Source of the DNA: Thermus_A sp040290245
GTDB taxonomy: Bacteria; Deinococcota; Deinococci; Deinococcales; Thermaceae
Length of the DNA stretch: 64,000 bases
Direction: 5' to 3'
NCBI RefSeq assembly: GCF_040290245.1
Contig: NZ_PSMQ01000001.1
Span: forward strand, 20,825 to 84,824
The notes below the pieces were generated by a model. That model worked only from the letters and a program-made list of their open reading frames with translations, ran no database searches and was not told the DNA's origin. Of the stretch, positions 25,273 through 32,657 are shown in pieces (position 1 is the first letter of the stretch; every line of letters begins with the position of its first letter). The position numbers were made by a program, and so were the translations under genes.

Positions 25273-26229
25273 ATGGATGCCCTCGAGCTCGTTCGGCTGA
25301 ACCTGCTCTCCCCCATGGTCCTGGCCTTTTTCCTGGGGGTGCTGGCGGTGGCTTTGAAGAGCGATCTGGCCTTTCCCGAGCCCCTTTACTCTACGCTTTC
25401 CATCTACCTCCTGTTCGCCATCGGGTTCAAGGGTGGGGTGGAGCTTTCCAGGACCCGCCTCGAGGCCCTGCTCCACCCTGCCTTGGCCACCTTGCTCCTG
25501 GGGGTCTTAACCCCCCTTTTCGCCTACGCCTTGGCCCGGCGCTTCCTTAGCCTCAAGAAGGAGGAGGCCGCTGCCTTGGCCGCCCACTACGGGTCCGTTT
25601 CAGCCGTGACCTTTCTTGCGGCCTTGGCCTTCGTCCAGGCGGCGGGTCACCGGGCAGAGGGGTTCATGCCTACTTTGGTGGCTTTTTTGGAGGTCCCGGG
25701 GGTTGTCATCGGTCTTCTTCTGGCCCGCTCTCAGAGGAATGGCTTCCAGGAGGCAATTCGGGAGGTTTTGGTGGGCCGGAGCGTCTTTTTGATGGTGGGG
25801 GGCCTCCTCGTGGGGTTCTTGTCGGGCGAGGAGGGGATGCAGAAGGTGAAGGCCTTTTTCGTGGACCCCTTTAACGGGGCCTTGACCCTTTTCCTGATGG
25901 AGCTCGGGATGGTGGCCGCGAGGAGGCTCCAGGACGTGCGGCGGCTTGGGGGGCGCCTGATCGCCTTCGGTACCTTTGTTCCCCTTTTGCACGGGGCTTT
26001 GGGCCTTTTTCTCGGGCACTGGGCGGGGCTTTCCCTGGGGGGCGGGGTGGTGCTGGCCACCATGGCGGCCAGCGCCTCCTACATCGCCGCCCCCGCAGCC
26101 GTCCGGCTCGCTTTGCCCCAGGTGAGCCCCTCTTTGTACATCGCCGCTTCCTTGACCATCACCTTTCCCTTTAATCTGGTCTTGGGGATTCCCCTCTACT
26201 ACGCCTTGGGGCAGGTGCTTTGGGGGTGA
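25273..26229 (+). CDS. sbtA: SbtA-family sodium-dependent bicarbonate transporter
   Basis: A 318-residue membrane protein with about ten predicted helices. The two-fold repeat architecture and segments AAHYGSVSAVTFLAALAF and ATMAASASYIAAPAAVRLALP match the SbtA (DUF897) family, known in cyanobacteria for Na+-coupled bicarbonate uptake. It is followed within 4 bp by a PII-like regulator and is divergent from purE-purK, whose PurK step consumes bicarbonate. The transport substrate is inferred from the family. Confidence 0.85.
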   Translation: MDALELVRLNLLSPMVLAFFLGVLAVALKSDLAFPEPLYSTLSIYLLFAIGFKGGVELSRTRLEALLHPALATLLLGVLTPLFAYALARRFLSLKKEEAAALAAHYGSVSAVTFLAALAFVQAAGHRAEGFMPTLVAFLEVPGVVIGLLLARSQRNGFQEAIREVLVGRSVFLMVGGLLVGFLSGEEGMQKVKAFFVDPFNGALTLFLMELGMVAARRLQDVRRLGGRLIAFGTFVPLLHGALGLFLGHWAGLSLGGGVVLATMAASASYIAAPAAVRLALPQVSPSLYIAASLTITFPFNLVLGIPLYYALGQVLWG

Positions 26230-26233
26230 GGCT

Positions 26234-26536
26234 GTGGAACTTGCGCGGCTCAAGCTGGTCACCATCGTGGCGGAGGCGGTTTTGGAGCACCGCCTCGTGG
26301 AGGAGATCAAGCGGCTGGGGGCCAAAGGGTACACCCTGGTGGATGCCCGGGGGGAGGGGTCCCGGGGGCTTCGCACCATGGACTGGGAGGGGAAGAACAT
26401 CCGCCTGGAGACCATCGTAAGCGAAGAGGTGGCCTTGAGGATCCTAAATCGGCTTCAGGAGGCTTACTTCCCTCACTACGCCGTGGTGGCCTTCGTGGAA
26501 AATGTGGAAGTGGTCCGAGGGGAGAAGTACGTTTAA
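26234..26536 (+). CDS. sbtB: SbtB-like PII-family regulator
   Basis: A 100-residue PII-fold protein next to sbtA, the usual arrangement for SbtA/SbtB. The N-terminus VELARLKLVTIVAEAVLEHRLVEEI and the T-loop region GAKGYTLVDARGEGSRG fit the family; the tail lacks a paired-cysteine motif. SbtB proteins bind adenine nucleotides and block SbtA. The start is GTG with a GTGAGG ribosome site at the sbtA stop. Confidence 0.83.
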   Translation: MELARLKLVTIVAEAVLEHRLVEEIKRLGAKGYTLVDARGEGSRGLRTMDWEGKNIRLETIVSEEVALRILNRLQEAYFPHYAVVAFVENVEVVRGEKYV

Positions 26537-26570
26537 CCCAAGGAACCCCCCACGGGGTCTGGGAGGCTCC

Positions 26571-27263
26571 TTAGGCGGGGGTCTCTTGCCACAAAGCCCA
26601 GAAGGAACCCAGGAGGAGGACGCCCAGGATGAAAAGGCTGAAGGCCTCCTTGTCCAGCCCCACCGCCAGCTCGGGTCGATTCAGGACCTCCTTCATTAGC
26701 TTATCCCAGGCCCCCAGGCTCAGCTTTACCCCCGCGAGCCCCACCACGAGGTAGGCCAGGTGGTTGAACCTGGGGTACCGGTCCAAAAGGCCCACCACAA
26801 ACCCGGCCAGGACCCGGAGGGCGAGGATGCCCAGAAAAACCCCTGTGAGAACCACCCAAAAGGCATCGGAAAGGGCCACAGCCACTAGCACGGAGTCCAC
26901 GGCGAAGGCCAGGTCGGCGAGCTCCACCTGGGCCACCACTTTCCAGAACTGGGCGGGGGAGACCTCCAAAGGCGGTGGGGCATGGGCCTCCTCGGGTCGG
27001 AGGAAGTGCCGGACGGCGATGAGAAGCAGGTAGGCCGCCCCCAAGGCCTGGACCCACCAAAACTGGATCATGTAGGCGGCGAAGAAGAGGGCAACCCCCC
27101 GCAGGATATAGGCCCCCAGGATTCCGTAAAAGAGCGCTTTTCGCCGCAGGGGCACCGGGAGCTTTTGCACCAGGATGCCCAGGATGAGGGCGTTGTCCGC
27201 GGAGAGGATGACCTCGAGAACCACCAGGATCAGGATGACCGGAAGCGCCTCGCTTAACCCCAT
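26571..27263 (-). CDS. TerC-family membrane protein, probable Mn2+ exporter
   Basis: A 230-residue protein with about seven membrane helices. Acidic membrane motifs EVILSADNALIL (residues about 19-30) and ELADLAFAVDSVL (near residue 115) are typical of TerC proteins, several of which export manganese. The ATG at 27263 follows GGAGGTGG by two bases and is preferred to an ATG at 27275 inside the terminator tail. A manganese riboswitch controls it, which supports the metal role. Confidence 0.88.
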   Translation of the reverse strand: MGLSEALPVILILVVLEVILSADNALILGILVQKLPVPLRRKALFYGILGAYILRGVALFFAAYMIQFWWVQALGAAYLLLIAVRHFLRPEEAHAPPPLEVSPAQFWKVVAQVELADLAFAVDSVLVAVALSDAFWVVLTGVFLGILALRVLAGFVVGLLDRYPRFNHLAYLVVGLAGVKLSLGAWDKLMKEVLNRPELAVGLDKEAFSLFILGVLLLGSFWALWQETPA

Positions 27264-27276
27264 ACCCACCTCCATG

Positions 27277-27305
27277 AAAAAAGACCGCCCTTAAAGGGCG
27301 GTCTT
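27277..27305 (-). terminator. Riboswitch-controlled terminator before terC
   Basis: A ten-base-pair stem (AAGACCGCCC and GGGCGGTCTT with loop TTTAA) is followed by a T-run, ending two bases before the first possible terC ATG. Confidence 0.9.
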
Positions 27306-27390
27306 GCCCGGAGCCTCCGCTCCCTAGGCCCCCGGGGCATCTGCCCGTCCTGACGAGGGCCCGGTTTGGGGCTACTCCCCAGCCGTCCCT
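27281..27390 (-). promoter_or_regulatory. yybP-ykoY manganese riboswitch upstream of terC
   Basis: The leader RNA has both conserved core strands of this class: CTGGGGAGTAGCCCC (27383-27369) and CCGGGCAAGACC (27310-27299), joined by CGTCAGGACGGGCAGATGCCCCG. The GGGCAAGACC core shares bases with the 5' arm of the terminator stem, so Mn2+ binding should prevent termination and switch terC on. Confidence 0.9.
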
Positions 27391-27419
27391 AGTCTACGAG
27401 GCCTGGACCGCCCCCGCAA
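27391..27419 (-). promoter_or_regulatory. Promoter of the riboswitch-terC transcript
   Basis: TTGCGG (27419-27414) and TAGACT (27396-27391) on the minus strand are exactly 17 bp apart, placing the start near 27384, right at the 5' edge of the aptamer. Confidence 0.75.
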
Positions 27420-27442
27420 GCCGGGGTGGTAGGATGGGGTGT

Positions 27443-28072
27443 ATGCGCTTTAAGGACAGGCGCGAAGCGGGGCGGCTGCTCGCGGAGGCCCTTCGCCCCT
27501 TGGGCCTGGAAAACCCCGTCGTGTTGGGGATTCCAAGGGGGGGGATCATCGTGGCCGACGAGGTGGCCCGGGCCCTGGGTGGGGTGCTGGACGTTGTTCT
27601 GGTGCGGAAGCTGGGGGCGCCTGGCAACCCCGAGTTCGCCCTGGGGGCCTTGGGGGAGGACGGCCAGGTGGTCCTGATGCCCTATTGGGACCGCTTCGCG
27701 GACGAGGTGTATCTTCAGGGGGAGATCACGCGGCAGAAGGGCGTTTTAAAGTCCAGGATCGCCCGGTACCGGGCCAAACGCCCCAGGCTTGCCCTGACGG
27801 GCCGGGAAGCGGTGGTGGTGGACGACGGGGTGGCCACCGGGGCCACCATGGAGGCCGCGCTGCGGGTGGTCCGGGCCGAGGGGCTAAAGCGGCTTGTGGC
27901 CGCCAGCCCGGTGATGAGCAAGGAAGCGTTCCAGCGCCTGGTTCCGCTGGCGGACGAGGTGGTGGCCCTTCTGACCCCGGAGGATTTCGGGGCCGTGGGG
28001 GCGTATTACCTGGACTTTCGTGAAGTTTTGGACGAGGATGTGGAGGCTGTTCTGGTAGAATGGGGTTCGTGA
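27443..28072 (+). CDS. Phosphoribosyltransferase-family protein
   Basis: A 209-residue PRTase-fold protein with the PRPP loop VVVDDGVATGATMEAAL (residues about 127-143) and the N-terminal RFKDRREAGRLLAEAL and LGIPRGGIIVADEVA patterns of a common uncharacterised group often linked to stress or dienelactone hydrolase-like proteins. The substrate is unknown. The ATG at 27443 is preferred: a TAGGAT -10 box (27430-27435) ends seven bases before it. Confidence 0.82.
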   Translation: MRFKDRREAGRLLAEALRPLGLENPVVLGIPRGGIIVADEVARALGGVLDVVLVRKLGAPGNPEFALGALGEDGQVVLMPYWDRFADEVYLQGEITRQKGVLKSRIARYRAKRPRLALTGREAVVVDDGVATGATMEAALRVVRAEGLKRLVAASPVMSKEAFQRLVPLADEVVALLTPEDFGAVGAYYLDFREVLDEDVEAVLVEWGS

Positions 28073-28077
28073 AGGGA

Positions 28078-28440
28078 ATGGTCAAGACCAGCGTTGCCGT
28101 GGAGGCCCGGCCGGTGGAACGGGGCGAGAAGGCGTTTATCCAGGTGCTCATCGGTCCGGAGGACGGGGCTCCCCACTTCATCACCCGGAAGTTCACCCTC
28201 CTCCCCGGAGGGCGGATTCCCAAGCACAGGCATCCCACAATCGAGCACGAGCAGTACGTCCTCTCGGGCCGGATGAAGATCTGGATCGGGGACGAGGAGA
28301 AGGAGGTGGGGCCTGGCCAGGCGGTCTTTATCCCGGCGGGAACCCCCCACGCCTACCTCAACGCCGGGAGTGAGCCCGTGGAGTTCCTCTGCGTCATCCC
28401 TAAAACCAACGGCTACGCCACCGAGTGGCTGGAGGACTGA
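28078..28440 (+). CDS. Single-domain cupin protein
   Basis: A 120-residue cupin: motif 1 GGRIPKHRHPTIEHEQYVLSG provides the metal histidines and glutamate, and motif 2 PAGTPHAYLNAG provides the last histidine. It probably binds a divalent metal; the reaction is not known. The ATG at 28078 has GAAGGGA just upstream, while an in-frame ATG at 28060 lies within the previous gene. The two genes overlap or nearly touch, so they are co-transcribed. Confidence 0.8.
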   Translation: MVKTSVAVEARPVERGEKAFIQVLIGPEDGAPHFITRKFTLLPGGRIPKHRHPTIEHEQYVLSGRMKIWIGDEEKEVGPGQAVFIPAGTPHAYLNAGSEPVEFLCVIPKTNGYATEWLED

Positions 28441-28452
28441 CCAGGGGCTGGA

Positions 28453-28479
28453 TGGCCCCGCCCGGGCCCGGGCGGGGCG
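28453..28479. terminator. GC-rich hairpin between convergent genes
   Basis: A strong GCCCCGCCCG/CGGGCGGGGC stem sits between the cupin stop and the end of the ABC permease gene. It has no T-run, so it may act as a weak bidirectional terminator. Confidence 0.5.
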
Positions 28480-28480
28480 C

Positions 28481-29437
28481 TTAGGCCCGTACCTCCTGCC
28501 TCTGGAAGGCCACGTAGGCCAGGGTGAAAAGGAGGAGGGTTAGGGCGAAGAGGCCCGTGATCTGGGGCCAGGCCAGGAGGAGGCTCTGGCCCAAGGGGAG
28601 GGGGGTGCCGAGCACGGCCCGCTCGAGCTGGGTGAGGAGGACGGGGCCCAAGGAGCGGACCTCGGGGTTGAGGACTGCGGTCAAGGCCTCCGCGTAAAGG
28701 GTGTTGGGGGAGAGCCGGGAAAGCCAAAGGGCGGTCTGGGCCTGGCGGAGCTGGCTTTCCGGGTCAAAGGGATCGGCCCGGAGGAGAAGGGCGTTCGCGG
28801 CGAGGTCTACGAGGATGGGGAAAAAGACAGCGAAGAAGAGCCAGACCCCGATGGAGGCCAAGGCGGCGGTGGCAGGCTGGCGGAAGAGAACGGAAAAGAG
28901 GAGGCCTAAGGCCAGCCAGACCCCTGCATAGAGCAAGGTGGCGAGGAGGAAGAGGAAGGCCCGCCCCACCTCCTCTCCCCCCGGTGGGACGCCCAGGAAG
29001 AGCAGGCCCAGCCCTACCACCAGGAGGAAGAGGGCCAAAAGGAGGGTGAGAAGGGTTCCCATCCCCGCCAGGAACTTGCCGAAAAGGAGGGCATCCCGGT
29101 AGATGGGCTGGGAGAGGATCCGGGAGAGCGTCCCCCGGGCGTACTCGCCGTTGACCGCATCAAAGGCCAAGGCGATGGCCGCCAGCGGGACAAAAAAGGA
29201 GAGGAAGCCCACAAAAGAGGGCAAGGGATCTTGGGCGGTGGTGAGGAGCTTCAGATAAAGATAGGGGTCCTCGCCCACGGTCTGGCGCAAAGCTTGGGTC
29301 CCGGTGTAAAGCGCCCCCAGGGCGGAAAGCAGGATGAGGGCCTCGAGGATCCTCATCCTTAGACCTGTGAGGTGGTCGGCCATCTCCTTGAAGAAGACCG
29401 CCCAGAGCCCAGTCCAGGGGGAACCTTCACGCCGCAT
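28481..29437 (-). CDS. ABC-2 type transporter permease
   Basis: A 318-residue membrane protein with six or more helices and the pattern FDAVNGEYARGTLSRILSQPIYRDALLFGKFLAG, typical of ABC-2 permeases. The ATG at 29437 lies inside the last codons of the ATPase gene (11-bp overlap), which supports coupled synthesis; the frame is open to 29503 but that region belongs to the ATPase gene. It probably pairs with the ATPase as an exporter. Confidence 0.88.
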   Translation of the reverse strand: MRREGSPWTGLWAVFFKEMADHLTGLRMRILEALILLSALGALYTGTQALRQTVGEDPYLYLKLLTTAQDPLPSFVGFLSFFVPLAAIALAFDAVNGEYARGTLSRILSQPIYRDALLFGKFLAGMGTLLTLLLALFLLVVGLGLLFLGVPPGGEEVGRAFLFLLATLLYAGVWLALGLLFSVLFRQPATAALASIGVWLFFAVFFPILVDLAANALLLRADPFDPESQLRQAQTALWLSRLSPNTLYAEALTAVLNPEVRSLGPVLLTQLERAVLGTPLPLGQSLLLAWPQITGLFALTLLLFTLAYVAFQRQEVRA

Positions 29438-30347
29438 GGGCCACCTCCTGGAAGTAACGGGCGTAGATCTCATCCAGACTGGGTTTTCTAAGGGAAAGCC
29501 CAAAGAGGCTCCCCTTTTCCACAGCCACCTTGGCCACCTGGGGCCGGAGGTCCTCGGTGGCCAGGATGCGGTACCGGCCGCCTTCGCTTTCCACCCGGCT
29601 CACCCCGGGCAGGGCTTTGAGCCCCTCTTCCAGCCCGGGGGTGGCCTCCAGGTGGATCTCGTACCCGCCGCCCAGAACCCTTTGGGCCAGTTCCTCCACG
29701 GTCCCCACCAATACCATCCGCCCCTTATGGAAAAGCCCCACCCGGTCGCAGACCTCCTGGACCTGGTGCAGAAGGTGGCTGGAAAGGAGGAGGGTGATTC
29801 CCTCTGCCTTAAGCCTAAGGATGAGCCCCAAGAACTCCCGGGCCGCCTCGGGGTCCAGGCCCAAGGTGGGTTCGTCCAGGATGGCCACCTTGGGCCTTTT
29901 CAGGAGCACTTCCGCGAGGCCCAGGCGCTGCCGCATCCCCCGGGAAAAGGCGGCCACCTTGCGGTCTTTAACCTCGTAAAGCCCCATCCTGTGAAGAACC
30001 TCTTCGATCCGGGCGGCGGCCTCCTGATCGGGGAGGCCTAAAAGGCGGGTGGTGTAGCGGAGGTTCTCCCAGGCGGAAAGCTCCCCATAAAACCCCACCG
30101 AGTCCGGCAGGTACCCCACCCGGGCCTTGACCTTCAGGGGCTCCCGCACCGGATCAAACCCCAGGACCCGGGCCTCCCCCCGGGTGGGCTCGGTGAGGCC
30201 CAAAAGCATCAGGATGGTGGTGGTCTTGCCGGAGCCATTCGGCCCCAGAAGGCCGAAGACCTCGCCCTCTTTGACCTCGAGGTCCAGACCCTCCACCGCC
30301 ACCACCCGGCCGTACACCTTGGTCAGGCCCCGGGTCTCGATGACCAC
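29427..30347 (-). CDS. ABC transporter ATP-binding protein
   Basis: A 306-residue ATPase: Walker A GPNGSGKTT (residues about 35-43), Q-loop region VGYLPDSVGFYG, signature SRGMRQRL in place of LSGGQ, Walker B VAILDEPTLGLDPE and H-loop SSHLLH. About 90 C-terminal residues form an accessory domain. Substrate unknown. It starts with GTG, and lies between the NEW3 protein and the permease in one operon. Confidence 0.93.
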   Translation of the reverse strand: MVIETRGLTKVYGRVVAVEGLDLEVKEGEVFGLLGPNGSGKTTTILMLLGLTEPTRGEARVLGFDPVREPLKVKARVGYLPDSVGFYGELSAWENLRYTTRLLGLPDQEAAARIEEVLHRMGLYEVKDRKVAAFSRGMRQRLGLAEVLLKRPKVAILDEPTLGLDPEAAREFLGLILRLKAEGITLLLSSHLLHQVQEVCDRVGLFHKGRMVLVGTVEELAQRVLGGGYEIHLEATPGLEEGLKALPGVSRVESEGGRYRILATEDLRPQVAKVAVEKGSLFGLSLRKPSLDEIYARYFQEVAHAA

Positions 30348-30350
30348 GGC

Positions 30351-31487
30351 TCACCTCCGGCCAAACCGGCTCACCGCAAAGCTCAGGACGAAAACCCCCA
30401 CCGCGGCGATCCCCACCCCCACCACCCCCCATAAGGTGGAGGTGAGGACGGTCACCCGGTAGTCCAGGCTCTGCGAGACCCCTTCGTCCGCGCTGGCGGT
30501 AAGCGTCACCATATAGTCCCCTGCCACCGCCTTGGGGGAGGGTTTGATGCGGGCGGTGACCTCTTGTTCCTTGTTGGGCTCCAGAACCTCGATCTTCTCG
30601 GGATCCCACTTCACCTCCCAGCCCGAGGGCTCGCTGGCGGAGAAGGTGAGGTTCTTGATGGGCGCGCTCCCCGTGTTTTTCACCACCAGCTTCACCGGGT
30701 TCTCCCGGCCCGCATAGGCCCGGCCGGAAAGCCGCCCCTCCTTGGTGGTGAAGCTGAGCTCGGGCTTCCCCGTGACCTCCAAGGCCAGGCCGAGCTCCGC
30801 CCGGGCCTCCCCGGCCAGGGCGCGGAGCTTCACCGTGTAGGTGTCCGCCTTGGTGGTCTTGGGCAGGCTCACGTCCACGTCCAGATCCTTGCTCTCCCCC
30901 GCCTTCATGGGCAGGCTGGTCACCTGCTGGCTGCCGAAGGCGGGGGTGAAGGTCACTTGGAAGCCCTTGGGGGCCTCGTACTCCAAGGAAACCAGGAGGT
31001 CCTGGTCGGACTCGTTCTTTAACGTGACGCGGTAGCGGAAGCTGGATGTGGGGGGGCCTTTCAGGATGGGGAGCTCGGCCTCGAGGCTGAGGCGCTTGGG
31101 CAGGCCCTGGCCCACCAGGAAGGTGAGGGGAAGCTCCGCCCGCCCCGCCTGGCCTTCCGCCAGTACCCGGGCGCGGTAGGTGCCGGGCTTCAGATCCTTA
31201 GGGGGCTGGAGCTTGAGGGTAAGGCTCACCTCCTGGTCAGGGGCCAGGAAGGCCGCCCGTGCCAGACGGCCTCCCCCCATCAGGACCCCCTGCCATCCCT
31301 GTGGGAGTTCCAGGGAAAGCCGGACCACCTGGGGTGGGAGGCCATAGTTCTTAAGGGTCAAGGCCAGGTTGACGCTTTCCCCGGCGGTGATCCCCTGCTC
31401 GGGGTAGGGGGTCCCCAGGGAAAGACCGCGGTAGCCTTGGGCCAGCGCCAGTCCGAGAAAGAGGAGAAGCGCTAGGGCGTTTCGCAT
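30351..31487 (-). CDS. Exported, membrane-anchored NEW3-domain protein
   Basis: A 378-residue protein: signal peptide to about residue 17, three or so immunoglobulin-like beta domains of the NEW3/NPCBM-associated type (patterns such as ESVNLALTLKNYGLPPQ and ENPVKLVVKNTGSAPI), and one C-terminal helix followed by RFGRR. The bulk faces outside the cytoplasmic membrane. It heads an operon with an ATPase and permease, so it may be the external binding part of that system. The start at 31487 has a GGAGGTGG site. Confidence 0.75.
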   Translation of the reverse strand: MRNALALLLFLGLALAQGYRGLSLGTPYPEQGITAGESVNLALTLKNYGLPPQVVRLSLELPQGWQGVLMGGGRLARAAFLAPDQEVSLTLKLQPPKDLKPGTYRARVLAEGQAGRAELPLTFLVGQGLPKRLSLEAELPILKGPPTSSFRYRVTLKNESDQDLLVSLEYEAPKGFQVTFTPAFGSQQVTSLPMKAGESKDLDVDVSLPKTTKADTYTVKLRALAGEARAELGLALEVTGKPELSFTTKEGRLSGRAYAGRENPVKLVVKNTGSAPIKNLTFSASEPSGWEVKWDPEKIEVLEPNKEQEVTARIKPSPKAVAGDYMVTLTASADEGVSQSLDYRVTVLTSTLWGVVGVGIAAVGVFVLSFAVSRFGRR

Positions 31488-31559
31488 AGCCACCTCCAAA
31501 CTCCGCTCTTAGAGCTTAAGGAAGGTAGATGAGCCGGAAATGAAATGGGGAGGCGTGCT

Positions 31560-32018
31560 TCAGCCGTTGCTTCCCGAAGGGAACACCGAAAGGCGGGCCT
31601 CGAGGTACTCCCGCTCGCCCAAGACGATCTTCCGGGCCAGCTCGGGATCCTTGGGGAACTCCTTTCCGCGGTTGATCATATAGGTCTCGTACCGGCCGAT
31701 CTCAAACCGCTCGGCCAGGTACGTAAGGGCCTTGGCCATGTCGAAGGCCTTGCAGGAGAAGATGTCTATGGAGAGGAAGGCCTTCTTGGGAAAGGTGTGG
31801 ACGGCGATGTGGCTTTCTGCGATGATCACCACCCCCGTTACCCCATCCTCCCCGTTCGGGCCGTAGCTGTAGACAAAGGGGGGAAGGACCTTCGTCATAC
31901 CCATTTCCTCGGGGAGCTCGTCCAGGACCTGCCGGACCAGCTCCGCATCCCGAAGCCGATCGGGATTGGCATTGTACCCGTCAATCATCAGGTGCGGGCC
32001 AAATCCAAAGAGTTCCAC
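31560..32018 (-). CDS. speD: S-adenosylmethionine decarboxylase proenzyme (complete active site)
   Basis: SpeD self-cleaves to form a pyruvoyl group and decarboxylates SAM, making the aminopropyl donor for SpeE. In the 152-residue product the cleavage site E68-S69 with H70 (AESHIAVHTFP), H74 and the catalytic C89 (IDIFSC) are all present. The GTG start at 32018 follows GGGAGGTGGAGA; an open frame further upstream is rejected. The C-terminus is unusual: residues 143-151 come from the 28-bp repeat shared with the Rad52-like gene, and the stop follows at once. Confidence 0.9.
   Translation of the reverse strand: MELFGFGPHLMIDGYNANPDRLRDAELVRQVLDELPEEMGMTKVLPPFVYSYGPNGEDGVTGVVIIAESHIAVHTFPKKAFLSIDIFSCKAFDMAKALTYLAERFEIGRYETYMINRGKEFPKDPELARKIVLGEREYLEARLSVFPSGSNG
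31566..31593. repeat. 28-bp dispersed repeat, copy 2 (end of speD)
   Basis: Identical over 28 bp to 14174-14201. It forms the last codons of speD on the minus strand, read in the same frame (LSVFPSGSN) as in the Rad52-like gene. Confidence 0.75.
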
Positions 32019-32033
32019 TCTCCACCTCCCTTC

Positions 32034-32099
32034 CGTGCCCCCCGGGGTATCCCCCCTTGGCACGCCCCCCATTATGCCCCCCCTCCACCCCCCTGTCAA
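32034..32099 (-). promoter_or_regulatory. speD promoter and leader hairpin
   Basis: A consensus TTGACA (32099-32094) and CATAAT (32076-32071) are 17 bp apart on the minus strand. The transcript would begin near 32064 with a CGTGCC...GGCACG stem (32064-32034) that ends 16 bases before the speD GTG, close to its ribosome site, so the structure could affect translation. Confidence 0.7.
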
Positions 32100-32212
32100 T
32101 ACTCCGTTCTGGCGTAGGAAAAACCCACCTCCTCTCGAGGGGGTCCTAGACCCTTTAGGGGAAGGGGGGCTCTTTAAAGCCCTCCCTTTGCAGCGAGGTT
32201 TTCTCCTCCGAC

Positions 32213-32277
32213 ATACCCATGGGGGTATTCTGTGCGGCCAAGGCCACAGTCCCCATCGGGGTTCTGGGTGGTATGAT
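32213..32277 (+). promoter_or_regulatory. sdh promoter region with two upstream dyads
   Basis: An extended -10 box TGGTATGAT (hexamer 32272-32277) lies 20 bp before sdhC, with an AAGGAGGGGG site between. Upstream are ATACCC-atgg-GGGTAT (32213-32228) and an imperfect dyad CTGTG...CACAG enclosing GGCCaaGGCC (32230-32249). The second is centred about 44 bp before the expected start, a position used by class II activators, and no -35 box is evident. The rest of 32100-32212 shows only short G/C inverted repeats. Confidence 0.45.
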
Positions 32278-32297
32278 GGGCCCGGTAAGGAGGGGGT

Positions 32298-32648
32298 ATG
32301 TACCGAGGTAGGGAGGGACAGTGGGCGTTTTACCTCCACCGGATCTCGGGCCTGGGCATTTTGGTCTTCCTCATCCTTCACATCCTGAACATCGGAAGCG
32401 CCATGTGGGGCCCTGAGGTCTCCAATCGGTGGATGGCCTTCTACCACCAGCCGGTCTTCCAGCTAGGGCTTCTTCTCCTGATCGCGGGGGTCATCTACCA
32501 CGGCTTAAACGGCCTCCGGATTATCCTCATGGACTTCACCCGGTTTGGAGTGAGGCACCAGCGGCAGCTTTGGTACGGGGTCTGGGTCCTTTTCGCCCTC
32601 TTGTACGCCCCGTTCTTGATCAAGATCCTAGGCGGGATCTTCCATTAG
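32298..32648 (+). CDS. sdhC: Succinate dehydrogenase cytochrome b subunit
   Basis: A 116-residue protein with three membrane helices that anchors SdhAB and helps bind heme b and quinone. The family motif HRISGLGILVFLILHI (H14 onward) and YHGLNGLRIIL near residue 67 supply likely heme and quinone contacts. It starts the sdhCDAB operon; sdhD follows after 9 bp. Confidence 0.92.
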   Translation: MYRGREGQWAFYLHRISGLGILVFLILHILNIGSAMWGPEVSNRWMAFYHQPVFQLGLLLLIAGVIYHGLNGLRIILMDFTRFGVRHQRQLWYGVWVLFALLYAPFLIKILGGIFH

Positions 32649-32657
32649 GAGGGAAGA

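Noticed and set aside
31560..32447. SpeD extended to 32447
   Set aside because: The extension crosses the speD promoter and the divergent sdhC gene, and its sequence is low complexity. The GTG at 32018 has a strong ribosome site.
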